From NCBI GenBank assembly GCA_023014485.1, contig JAJOZX010009084.1:62001-126000 (forward strand): a stretch of DNA of 64,000 bases, given 5' to 3'. The notes beneath the pieces are model-generated. The model saw only the letters and a list, made by a program, of their open reading frames with translations. It made no database searches and was not told the origin of the DNA. Position numbers and translations under genes: made by a program. Below are positions 23,552-33,633 of this stretch, piece by piece (within the stretch, counting starts at the first letter, position 1; every line of letters begins with the position of its first letter). This DNA is from Bathynomus jamesi (lineage: Eukaryota > Arthropoda > Malacostraca > Isopoda > Cirolanidae).

Positions 23552-23757
23552 TAGTTGACCTAACCAGGCATTCAGTTGACCTAACCGGGCATTCAGTTGA
23601 CCTAACCGGGCATTCAGTTGACCTAACCGGGCATTCAGTTGACCTAACCAGGCATTCAGTTGACCTAACCGGGCATTCAGTTGACCTAACCGGGCATTCA
23701 GTTGACCTAACCGGCATTCAGTTGACCTAACCGGGCATTCAATTAACCTAAGAGGTT
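23552..23757. repeat. 21-bp satellite array, about 9.5 units
   Basis: Unit CAGTTGACCTAACCGGGCAT plus T; units differ mainly at one position (accgg/accagg), and one unit is a base short. Confidence 0.95.
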
Positions 23758-23759
23758 AA

Positions 23760-25052
23760 TATTGGTTATTTCACCTAAATATCTTCTGATCTTTTTGTAT
23801 TAGGTACTCACTGTCGCATTTCGGGCAAGTTAAGGATGAGAGAATAACGCCGTAATTGATAAAAACATCCAATCCTTTGTCTTCATCTAGGGCACATGAT
23901 GAATCAAGTTTTCAGTCAAAAACACACGAATGGCACATCATAATTCTATCACAAACACCACTAAACTGAATCCAATTTGAAAAAAAAAAATAGCCAGAAC
24001 AAAACCCAACCAACTAATTAAGTTGCAGAGTAGTGAAAAAATAGCCCAATCAGGAAAAATATTTTATGAAAAAAGTATATTTTGCCAAAACAGGAAATAT
24101 ATTTTATTGGAAAAGGTATATTTCAACAAATTTGCACAACATAAGATATATATTTTCTTAGTCAGTTTTGAATGGCAATTCAATATATTATACTGTTTTA
24201 ACCGCGTGTGAGTGGGTTAAAAGACGAATATTAACCTTAAATTGTTTTATATGTTTTTGCAAATATAAAAAGTAATATATTGAAACTACATTTATTCTCT
24301 ATGCAAGTGGATTTTCTATTGGATAGGAGGATAAAGAAATTTTTTTTGAAACCCTAATTCACTTTGTGTACCTCTTTGCAGAAAATAAGCCAATTTGATA
24401 CTTATCTGCTTGGTTCTTGTATATTTTCACTGAAAGAGTCAAAACATTAGTAATTATTTACCACATTATATTGTTGTCTATCTACCTGTCTGTGTAAACA
24501 ATTCTGTTGAGAGTTAGTCACAAATTCTGCTATGAAATTGCTGTTTTACAGTTTCCCCTTTTCAGAAAAGACTAGCATTAAAATGTTAGATGGTTTGTAG
24601 TCTGTACCCTGAAATGCATCAAAGTAGTATAAAAGTTTCAAGATAAGATGTCAGATTTACATTAATAAGATGTCACTGAAATTTTGAATTTGTATAGTTC
24701 ATTTTCATTCATTTATAAATGTATCCCTGAAACATTTGTTTGGGAGAAGCTTCATATTTGCTTGTATAAGGGTCCAACTGTGAAAATTAAACTAGAAAGG
24801 TTTTCTTACAAAGTTGATTTATTCAGAAGTATTACATGAAACAATATTACTAACAACCATATTTACAATTATTTAATTCTAAATTGGGGTATGTTGAATG
24901 GCATTCCTATTCATTTCCGTCATGGATGGGGTAATGTGTGTGATGAAAGCAGGAATGTTAGAAAGGGCAGTATATCTGAATATGTGACCTAGTCAGAGCA
25001 TTTTTTTAAGCTTTTTCCACTGGGTGACAAAGGCAGATCGGGAAGGGGGGGG
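23760..25052. other. Unassigned AT-rich spacer
   Basis: Short frames only; no domain, splice pattern or element end recognised. Confidence 0.5.
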
Positions 25053-25060
25053 GATTAAGG

Positions 25061-25475
25061 CAGGGGTGTGCTGCCAATTTCTTGACAACTGGTTCTGATA
25101 GAAATAGGGGTGTAAATCGGTGAGCGCCAATGGTGTGAGTCATTAAGCTAGTGGGTCTGGGGTGAGTGGTAGCATTTTGTAACATTTTGGCAGAAATCTA
25201 ACATTCTTTATACTCACTAATGACATAATTATCTAAAAATAAACTAATTTTTCATAAAAAAATAAATAAATATTGAAACGACCACTGCTTGTAATACTAC
25301 CTATATTTTTGTATAAAATCCTGAAAATTTTTTTAACAAAAATTTAGGTATTTAATAGTCAGTAGAAATTTATTTATATTTGTTAAAAACAAACAAACAA
25401 ACGGTTCGGTGATCCAATCAAAATTTAACAACTGGTTTGAGTGAACTGGACCAAACTGGTCCCAGCACACCCCTG
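25061..25475. mobile_element. hAT-type MITE
   Basis: Ends CAGGGGTGTGCTG and CAGCACACCCCTG, flanked by the 8-bp duplication GATTAAGG (25053-25060 and 25476-25483). Non-coding and 415 bp long, so it would depend on a hAT transposase elsewhere. Confidence 0.9.
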
Positions 25476-25483
25476 GATTAAGG

Positions 25484-25927
25484 ATACTATGGATCTGGAT
25501 GTTCCCTAATCAGGCCACCATCCCTGTGTGGTCTGAAATAACACTAGCATTATCTCATATAAATATTCAAATGTAAATTTCATATTTAGATTTAGGATAA
25601 ACAGTTCTAATTGTGGCATATGTGCATGTATTAATATGGCTTCAAAGACAATGCTCACAAGACAATTCTATTTTAATAAATTTTGAAAATTCCTTGTTGC
25701 CCAGTACCCTAAAATTTCATTTACTGCCTGACAAATTTTCTTTACTAGGTGACATTCATGTCACCCACTCACTAGGTTAAAAAATGCTCTGAGCCTAGTG
25801 GTAAAGATGCTGGGCTGCTGGTGGGGCATGGTTTGGATTCCACATTAAACTGTAGGTCTAAGGTAGAGTGAAAAGCTTGAAATTTGTCAGAATAAACAAT
25901 TTGGGCAGAAGCAAACTAAAGGTTAAC

Positions 25928-25929
<2 letters not shown>
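25484..25929. other. Unassigned spacer
   Basis: No motif recognised before the (AT)n tract. Confidence 0.5.
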
Positions 25930-26002
<73 letters not shown>

Positions 26003-26005
<3 letters not shown>

Positions 26006-26579
26006 GGTGTCCGAGAATTATCTGTACAATTTTTGGCTGTTATTAAAAGTCAACCATGAAGTGTAGAAATTCCAGTGTTGTCCCATTTTACAGAGAATCT
26101 CATTAAGTTTTTTCTGATACCACGTTTTGACAAGTTTTTTAGAAATGTACGCGGGTGACAGACATTGATGATTTAAAAACAAGAATCACAGCTGCTATTG
26201 AGCGAATTGATGTGGATATGCTGCAGCATACATGGCAACATTTGGAGTATCGATTGGATATTTTGCGAATCACTAATGGTGCACATATCGAATGTTTGTA
26301 ACAATATTACTTTAATAAAAGAAACTTTTGAAAATACAGATTCTAAATAATCTCTCTTAAGAATTTTACGTGTGTTATCAAGAATTTTATTAAAAGATGA
26401 AATTGTACAGATAATGTTCGGACACACTGGAATTTCTAAAAAACTTGTCAAAACTTGGTATCAGAAAAAACTTAATGAGATTCTCTGTAAAATGGGACAA
26501 CACTGGAATTTCTACACTTCATGGTTGACTGACTTTTAATAACAGCCAAAAATTGTACAGATAATTCTCGGACACCCTG
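26003..26579 (+). mobile_element. Deleted Tc1/mariner-like element with about 140-bp TIRs
   Basis: Starts CAGGGTGTCCGAGAATTATC and ends with the complement, between TA dinucleotides inside (AT)n. The arms, about 26003-26145 and 26435-26579, match almost fully. Between them the plus strand codes IDDLKTRITAAIERID and LQHTWQHLEYRLDILRITNG, then AH and a stop, which is the extreme C-terminus of a mariner-like transposase. All catalytic sequence is gone. Confidence 0.85.
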
Positions 26580-26639
<60 letters not shown>

Positions 26640-26710
26640 TATTTCACGAAAGTAACACGTGAAAAATATTTATGATGAATAAAACCACGAAGGAAAGGAA
26701 ACACAAAAAG

Positions 26711-26750
26711 GTGCTCAAGCGCTTTCGTCTAATGACATCCTCAGGAACAC
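26711..26750 (-). ncRNA. Hammerhead-ribozyme-like motif (minus Penelope copy)
   Basis: The minus strand carries the same 40-nt fold as 32633-32672: core CTGAGGA, a short stem II, GAAA, and stem I strands GTGTTC and GAGCAC. Confidence 0.6.
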
Positions 26751-26857
26751 TGAAGTACATAAAAGGTTACAGCCTATACTATATAGGTTACAGAAAGAAA
26801 AAAAAAATAATAAATAACATACATACACACAAACAATATATATATATATACACACAC

Positions 26858-26949
<92 letters not shown>

Positions 26950-28064
26950 ATAAACGGAGAAGTAAAAATAAAAATTAAAAATTAAAGGATTAACAAAGAG
27001 GCATACAGATTTGTAAGGAAAAATATAGATTTTTAGCACAAGATCAAATGAATTATAAAAATACAAATTTATACTGGAAATCTGCCCAGGTTTTAACACT
27101 TTGCCTTTTATAGTCAAGTTTCGATATATATAAAAATAAAATGAAGATTAAAAGTTAATAAAGTAGCATACAAGTTTACCAAAGATTTAGCGTCCTACCC
27201 TTTTTATCTAAATCTGTTTTGAAGGAATTCAAAACAACAGGATCGAGTTGAAAAAGACCTTTGCTTATGTTGAAGTTATTTGAAAGTTGGATAATGGCAG
27301 ACTCAAGAATATTTCTATTAACACTGTTGCTAGAGTGAAATAAAACTGAAACATTATTCCAATCAATACAGTGGGATAACTCTGACAAATGGACAAAAAG
27401 AGCACTGGACAACTGTCCTGTTCTAACGGAATATTGATGCTGTTTTATACGTGTGTGCAAATCCTTTCCCATCTGACCTATGTAAAATGAATCACATTGT
27501 TTACACCCAGTTTTATAGATAATGCCTGAATTATTGGTAGGGCTATTTTTTTACTATGATATTTTTCACAATATTGTTATATGAAAATACTACATTAATA
27601 TCCAAAAGTTTAAGTACATTAGCAATGCCTAAAAAGCCCAGGAAAAATGGAAGTACTAAAATATTTTTTGGCAAAGTACGAGTGTTATTATTGACACGAT
27701 AGAAAGTTCGTTTTGCCTTGTTGAGACAAGATTCCATAAACGCAGATGGATAACACGGATCACTTCCAATACCGTTGATTTTTTCCAATTCAGCATCGAT
27801 GTATTCCAGACTGGCGATCCTAAGGGCGCGGAGAAACATTGATGAAAAAATGGCCTTCTTAGTGGGGGTGTCATGTCCCGAGTAAAAGTGTACGTAGGAC
27901 AAATTGTTTGTTGTTTTCCGATAGATACTAAACTTAAAACCTGGGCTTTCCCTATGTACACGCACATCCAAAAATGGGATTGAATTAAATGCAAAAAACT
28001 TCACTTTTTTACGTGAAGGTCAAAATATGAGAATAAAAACCCACTCTAATAGACAGAGTTTATT

Positions 28065-28107
28065 TCCACGACAGTTTCGACGCCCACTGGCATCCTCCTC
28101 GGGTGGA
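28065..28107 (-). ncRNA. Hammerhead-ribozyme-like motif, left palindrome arm
   Basis: Mirror of 29207-29249, read on the minus strand. Confidence 0.5.
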
Positions 28108-29206
28108 TACAGAAACACAAATGAAACAAAACAAGAGGGAAAAACAGTTCAGGGATCGACCGTTAAGAAATTCGCACCTAGGTTGGATTCCATTCTCTCG
28201 AGACAGGAGGGGCATTTTCATTAAGTACGTTCGCACAAATTTTAAAACTATCTTCCTGTTCTAAACATACAGATTCTATTATTTTTACATAATTATTACA
28301 TTTATAATTAAATTTATTACATTTAATATTGCATAATTATTAATTACAGAAATTATAAATTTATTATTACATTGGTTATTACATTGTTGTTTATTATACA
28401 GAAATTATAAACCGAAAAACGAATAGGAAAAAAGGCGATTAGGAAATAATCCAGAGACCATTGAGAAATTCGCACCTAGGTTAGATATCGTTCTCCCGAA
28501 ACCAGAAGGGCATTTTATTACAGGGTCAGCTTATAACTACATTTCCACAAATTAAAAATATCTTCTTGTTCTATACATACAGATCCTAATGTTTTGACAT
28601 AATTACTGCATATATTTATTTCCACATTAATTACTTCCATTATTACATTTACTAAAAGCGAGTAAGGAAACATTCCAATCCAGAATTAATGTGGAAATAA
28701 ATATATGCAGTAATTATGTCAAAACATTAGGATCTGTATGTATAGAACAAGAAGATATTTTTAATTTGTGGAAATGTAGTTATAAGCTGACCCTGTAATA
28801 AAATGCCCTTCTGGTTTCGGGAGAACGATATCTAACCTAGGTGCGAATTTCTCAATGGTCTCTGGATTATTTCCTAATCGCCTTTTTTCATTCGTTTTTC
28901 GGTTTATAATTTCTGTATAATAAACAACAATGTAATAACCAATGTAATAATAAATTTATAATTTCTGTAATTAATAATTATGCAATATTAAATGTAATAA
29001 ATTTAATTATAAATGTAATAATTATGTAAAAATAATAGAATCTGTATGTTTAGAACAGGAAGATAGTTTTAAAATTTGTGCGAATGTACTTAATGAAAAT
29101 GCCCCTCCTGTCTCGAGAGAATGGAATCCAACCTAGGTGCGAATTTCTTAACGGTCGATCCCTGAACTGTTTTTCCCTCTTGTTTTGTTTCATTTGTGTT
29201 TCTGTA

Positions 29207-29249
29207 TCCACCCGAGGAGGATGCCAGTGGGCGTCGAAACTGTCGTGGA
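29207..29249 (+). ncRNA. Hammerhead-ribozyme-like motif, right palindrome arm
   Basis: Stem I strands TCCAC (29207-29211) and GTGGA (29245-29249). Core is CCGAGGA (one change from CTGANGA). Stem II is GATGCC/GGCGTC with a 4-nt loop; then GAAA and a canonical GTC cleavage triplet at 29242-29244. Stem III is minimal. Confidence 0.5.
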
Positions 29250-29604
29250 AATAAACTCTGTCTATTAGAGTGGGATTGAATTGTTGTGTTCCACTTCTAA
29301 AGTAAACTTAATGGAGGGGACTTGATCATTTAACTGAAGGAGGAAGTTATCCAGGTCACGATTCATGGGCCAGATACACAAAATATCGTCGACGTACCAC
29401 AACTAAGGGATGCCAACCCCCAGGATTCTCGGAATGTAAGTAATTTCGAAAAACTCCATATAAATATTGGAGAGGAGGGGCGATAAGGGGTTGCCCATGG
29501 CCATCCCAAACACTTGTTGATAATACTCATTATTGAAAGTGAATTTACAGTCTTTGATGCAAAGCTTAATAAGTTCCAAACCAATGTGTGAAGGTAGTGG
29601 CAGG

Positions 29605-30125
29605 CAGAGCTGGGCAATAAATACATTGAATGTATTTAAATACCAAATACTAAATACATGGGAGAAATGTATAAATACTAAATACATTTTACGAATGTAT
29701 TTAGATACTAAATACAAAATACATCAATTGTATTTAAATACATTTGTAAATACATTTTAAATACATACAAATTTTAACATATGCATTCACTAAGCCATGA
29801 CACGCACACGATAAAGAAATCAACCGCTTTCGACTAAGAGTGGCACACAACTGATTGAACTGACACGTTGAAACATGAACCATGCTGTACTACACTGTCG
29901 ACGCGTCGTACTGTGCTAGTACAGAACGTGTATTAAACCAGTAAAAGTATTTACATTTTTATATTTTGAGTATTTAAATACATTGTATTTAAATACTCAT
30001 TAAAGTATTTAAATACTATATTTAAATACATGAAAAACAATGTATTTATAAATACAGTTCTAAATACACAAATGTATTTAAATACGTATTTAAATACAAA
30101 TGTATTTAAATACTGCCCAGCTCTG
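29605..30125. mobile_element. hAT-type MITE rich in TAAATAC repeats
   Basis: Ends CAGAGCTGGGCA and TGCCCAGCTCTG, flanked by GTGGCAGG at 29597-29604 and 30126-30133. The Penelope plus copy has GTGGCAGG once at the matching place, so the insertion is proven within the window. The interior is dozens of AAATAC/GTATTT units that pair with each other. Confidence 0.93.
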
Positions 30126-30645
30126 GTGGCAGGTCATACTTATGTAATTCTTGGGGGAGAAAGTCAAGCATATCATCAATCGGCACTTTTGTAAACAATG
30201 AACAAACGTCAAAACTGATCAATCTATCGTTAGTTTCAGTACGTGCATTATTCAATTTTTCAGTAAGATCCATGGAATTTTTTACATGTGAATCAGAGAT
30301 AGTTCCGAGAATGGGGGACAAGACTTTGACAAGCCATTTGGACAGTTTATAAGTAATAGAGCCCACCGAGCTAATAATAGGGTGCATAGGGTTGCCAGGT
30401 TTGTGGGTTTTAATAAGACCGTAAAGGTAGGGAAGAGAAGGTGAAGTGGACATGAAAAGCGGAATTAAGTCCTTATGATCTTTGAGAATGTGTTTCAAGC
30501 CACTATTAAATGATTTGATGATGTCATCCTGCGGGTTCTTCCTAAGTTTGCTGTATGTGGCGAGGTCCTGGAGAAGCTCGTTCATCTTTCCGATGTAGTC
30601 CACTTTGTCCATAATAAAGCAGACAAGGCTAACACCATAGTTATT

Positions 30646-31764
30646 ATGGACAAAGTGGACTACATCGGAAAGATGAACGAGCTTCTCCAGGACCTCGCCA
30701 CATACAGCAAACTTAGGAAGAACCCGCAGGATGACATCATCAAATCATTTAATAGTGGCTTGAAACACATTCTCAAAGATCATAAGGACTTAATTCCGCT
30801 TTTCATGTCCACTTCACCTTCTCTTCCCTACCTTTACGGTCTTATTAAAACCCACAAACCTGGCAACCCTATGCACCCTATTATTAGCTCGGTGGGCTCT
30901 ATTACTTATAAACTGTCCAAATGGCTTGTCAAAGTCTTGTCCCCCATTCTCGGAACTATCTCTGATTCACATGTAAAAAATTCCATGGATCTTACTGAAA
31001 AATTGAATAATGCACGTACTGAAACTAACGATAGATTGATCAGTTTTGACGTTTGTTCATTGTTTACAAAAGTGCTGATTGATGATATGCTTGACTTTCT
31101 CTCCCAAGAATTACATAAGTATGACCTGCCACTACCTTCACACATTGTTTTGGAACTTATTAAGCTTTGCATCAAAGACTGTAAATTCACTTTCAATAAC
31201 GAGTATTATCAACAAGTGTTTGGGATGGCCATGGGCAACCCCTTATCGCCCCTCCTCTCCAATATTTATATGGAGTTTTTCAAAATTACTTACATTCCGA
31301 GAATCCTGGGGGTTGGCATCCCTTGGTTGTGGTACGTCGACGATATTTTGTGTATCTGGCCCATGAATCGTGACCTGGATAACTTCCTCCTACAGTTAAA
31401 TGATCAAGTCCCCTCCATTAAGTTTACTTTAGAAGTGGAACAAGACAATTCAATCCCATTTTTGGATGTGCGTGTACATAGGGAAAGCCCAGGTTTTAAG
31501 TTTAGTATCTATCGGAAAACAACAAACAATTTGTCCTATGTACACTTTTACTCGGGACATGACACCCCCACTAAGAAGGCCATTTTTTCACCAATGTTTC
31601 TCCGCGCCCTTAGGATCGCCAGTCCGGAATACATCGATGCCGAATTGGAAAAAATCAACGGTATTGGAAGTGATCTGTGTTATCCATCTGCGTTTATGGA
31701 ATCGTGTCTCAACAAGGCAAAACGAACTTTCTATCATGTCAATAATAACTCTCGTACTTTGTAA
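30646..31764 (+). CDS. Penelope-like reverse transcriptase
   Basis: 372 codons open from a Met in VIMDKVDYIGKMNEL; coding similarity continues upstream to 30614 (ADKANTIV), so the true start is lost. It has LYGLIKTHKPGNPMHPIIS, SFDVCSLFTKVLID, FGMAMGNPLSPLLSNIYME and the catalytic WYVDDIL (Tyr at residue 230), all typical of Penelope RTs, which are related to telomerase. It ends at a TAA in an A-run at 31762; the frame is the same as or one base from the endonuclease part downstream. In active elements RT and endonuclease form one protein. Confidence 0.92.
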   Translation: MDKVDYIGKMNELLQDLATYSKLRKNPQDDIIKSFNSGLKHILKDHKDLIPLFMSTSPSLPYLYGLIKTHKPGNPMHPIISSVGSITYKLSKWLVKVLSPILGTISDSHVKNSMDLTEKLNNARTETNDRLISFDVCSLFTKVLIDDMLDFLSQELHKYDLPLPSHIVLELIKLCIKDCKFTFNNEYYQQVFGMAMGNPLSPLLSNIYMEFFKITYIPRILGVGIPWLWYVDDILCIWPMNRDLDNFLLQLNDQVPSIKFTLEVEQDNSIPFLDVRVHRESPGFKFSIYRKTTNNLSYVHFYSGHDTPTKKAIFSPMFLRALRIASPEYIDAELEKINGIGSDLCYPSAFMESCLNKAKRTFYHVNNNSRTL

Positions 31765-31769
31765 AAAAA

Positions 31770-32256
31770 TATTTTAGTACTTCCATTTTTCCCGGGCTTT
31801 TTAGGCATTGCTAATGTACTTAAACTTTTGGATATTAATGTAGTATTTTCATATAACAATATTGTGAAAAATATCATAGTAAAAAATAGCCCTACCAATA
31901 ATTCAGGCATTATCTATAAAATTGGGTGTAAACAATGTGATTCATTTTACATAGGTCAGATGGGAAAGGATTTGCACACACGTATAAAACAGTATCAATG
32001 TTCCATTAGAACAGGACAGTTGTCCAGTGCTCTTTTTGTCCATTTGTCAGAGTTATCCCACTGTATTGATTGGAATAATGCTTCAGTTTTATTTCACTCT
32101 AGCAACATTGTTAATAGAAATATTCTTGAGTCTGCCATTATCCAACTTTCAAATAACTTCAACATAAGCAAAGGTCTTTTTCAACTCGATCCTGTTGTTT
32201 TGAATTCCTTCAAAACAGATTTAGATAAAAAGGGTAGGACGCTAAATCTTTGGTAA
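31770..32256 (+). CDS. Penelope GIY-YIG endonuclease domain
   Basis: Open from the frame break near 31765 to TAA at 32256. The motif IYKIGCKQC...FYIGQMGKDLHTRI is the GIY-YIG nuclease core with the CX2C that precedes the second half in Penelope endonucleases. It nicks target DNA for reverse transcription. It continues to a conserved-looking tail ending KKGRTLNLW. Confidence 0.92.
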
Positions 32257-32489
32257 ACTTGTATGCTACTTTATTAACTTTTAATCTTCATTTTATTTTT
32301 ATATATATCGAAACTTGACTATAAAAGGCAAAGTGTTAAAACCTGGGCAGATTTCCAGTATAAATTTGTATTTTTATAATTCATTTGATCTTGTGCTAAA
32401 AATCTATATTTTTCCTTACAAATCTGTATGCCTCTTTGTTAATCCATTAATTTTTAATTTTTTATTTTTACTTCTCCGTTTATTGCATA

Positions 32490-32530
<41 letters not shown>

Positions 32531-32632
32531 TGTGGGTATGTATGTTATTTATTTATTTATTTATTTATTTTTTTATTTTTTATTTTTTCTTTCTGTAACC
32601 TATATATAGGCTGTAACCTTTTATGTACTTCA

Positions 32633-32672
32633 GTGTTCCTGAGGATGTCATTAGACGAAAGCGCTTGAGCAC
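32633..32672 (+). ncRNA. Hammerhead-ribozyme-like motif (plus Penelope copy)
   Basis: Stem I strands GTGTTC (32633-32638) and GAGCAC (32667-32672) pair fully, with one G-U. Between them: CTGAGGA (fits CUGANGA exactly), stem II GTC/GAC, GAAA, then GCGC as a minimal stem III and CTT as the NUH cleavage triplet. Hammerheads with very short stem III are known from Penelope-like elements. Confidence 0.65.
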
Positions 32673-32706
32673 CTTTTTGTGTTTCCTTTCCTTCGTGGTT
32701 TTAGGC

Positions 32707-32767
<61 letters not shown>

Positions 32768-33170
32768 GTGTGTGGCCCCTGGTTTATGCATTTTCAGTAA
32801 TGTGGTTGATGAATTACTAACACTTTTATGCACACCCTTCTTTCAAATTTATGCTATTTATTTTCAGCCAACTTTTTGGTTAAGTTGTCAAGAATGTTTA
32901 AAAACATTGTCATTAATCAAATAAATGATTGTAGTTTGGTTTACATTTTTACTAGTTTTACATTATTTTGGCATTTATGTATTATACTTGACTTGAATTT
33001 TAAAAATATGAAAATTTTATTTTCAAAAAGAAAAATTGTGTAATGTATTACATCATTTGGTACCCAGCAAATGGCAACACTGAGGCTAGTTTGAACAGCG
33101 AAGCCATAGGTGGTGGTCATTTCTATATTGTTTATTGTTTTAATGATTTCTTGAATTTTAAAACATTATA

Positions 33171-33590
33171 ATGGTGCCTCCACTGAAATGTGCTCTTCCT
33201 CAATCCTCGAAAGTTAAGAGAAAGTGCAAATCAATCACACTTAGTGAGAAGATTGAAGTAATTAATAAACTTAAAAAAGGTGAGCATATTCTTGATATAG
33301 CCCATTCTACAGGCCTAGGTGAGTCAATGATTAGAGACATTAGAGATAATGCAAGTAAAATTAAAGAATTAGTTAAATGCGTGCATCTATTGGCAGCATC
33401 AGTTGTTAGTTATACAAGGAGTAATGTGATGGAAGATACCTTCAAGTCATATTATTTGTGAAGGACTTGCAAGAAACTAATTCATGCTACTGATAATGAG
33501 GGCAAACCCTCCATCAGTGACTTCTGGAAGTCTTTTACCATAAAGGATGCCATTGACACAATTTCTGAAAGCTGAAGTCTCCCAGGCATG
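33171..33590 (+). pseudogene. Tigger transposase: N-terminal HTH plus C-terminal remnant
   Basis: 33171-33461 codes KRKCKSITLSEKIEVINKL and a GLGESMIRDIRDN recognition helix, the CENP-B/pogo DNA-binding HTH. It then jumps within about 50 codons to ISDFWKSFTIKDAIDTI (33510-33565), which belongs near the end of the DDE domain. The catalytic core is therefore deleted. C-terminal coding resumes after the hAT insertion at about 35323 (VESFKSFKMND) and decays. Confidence 0.85.
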
Positions 33591-33633
33591 CATGAATGGT
33601 GGATGGTGAAAAATTTGGCCTGAGTGTGTGGAG

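Larger units (their letters stand above)
27987..29271. mobile_element. 1.3-kb near-perfect palindromic insertion
   Basis: Arms 28041-28632 and 28684-29274 (about 590 bp) are almost fully complementary around a 51-bp loop; the right arm shares its last bases with the duplicated target. GGGATTGAATT flanks the insertion at 27976-27986 and 29272-29282, and the intact plus Penelope copy has this site once (31448-31461 region). No coding frame. Each arm ends in a hammerhead-like motif, so it is probably an inverted dimer of the non-coding terminal part of another Penelope-like or hammerhead-bearing retroelement. Confidence 0.85.
26683..30613 (-). mobile_element. Penelope-like element, minus copy, with two insertions
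   Basis: Mirror image of 30614-32702. It contains the RT and GIY-YIG endonuclease coding regions on the minus strand, broken by a palindromic insertion (27987-29271) and a hAT MITE (29605-30125). Fragments: 27176-27472 and about 27480-27530 (endonuclease), 27543-27980 (RT C-terminal), 29283-29600 (RT core, YVDD region at about 29400) and 30134-30612 (RT N-terminal). It is 5'-truncated within RT. Confidence 0.9.
30614..32702 (+). mobile_element. Penelope-like element, plus copy
   Basis: Mirror copy of 26683-30613 without its two insertions; the head-to-head joint is at about 30613. It has RT, GIY-YIG endonuclease, a non-coding tail with a hammerhead-like motif, and ends near (AT)n. The 5' part upstream of the first RT motif is absent, as in truncated Penelope copies. 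Confidence 0.92.

Noticed and set aside
23552..23757. CRISPR array
   Set aside because: Units are contiguous with no unique spacers and the DNA is from an animal; it is a satellite.
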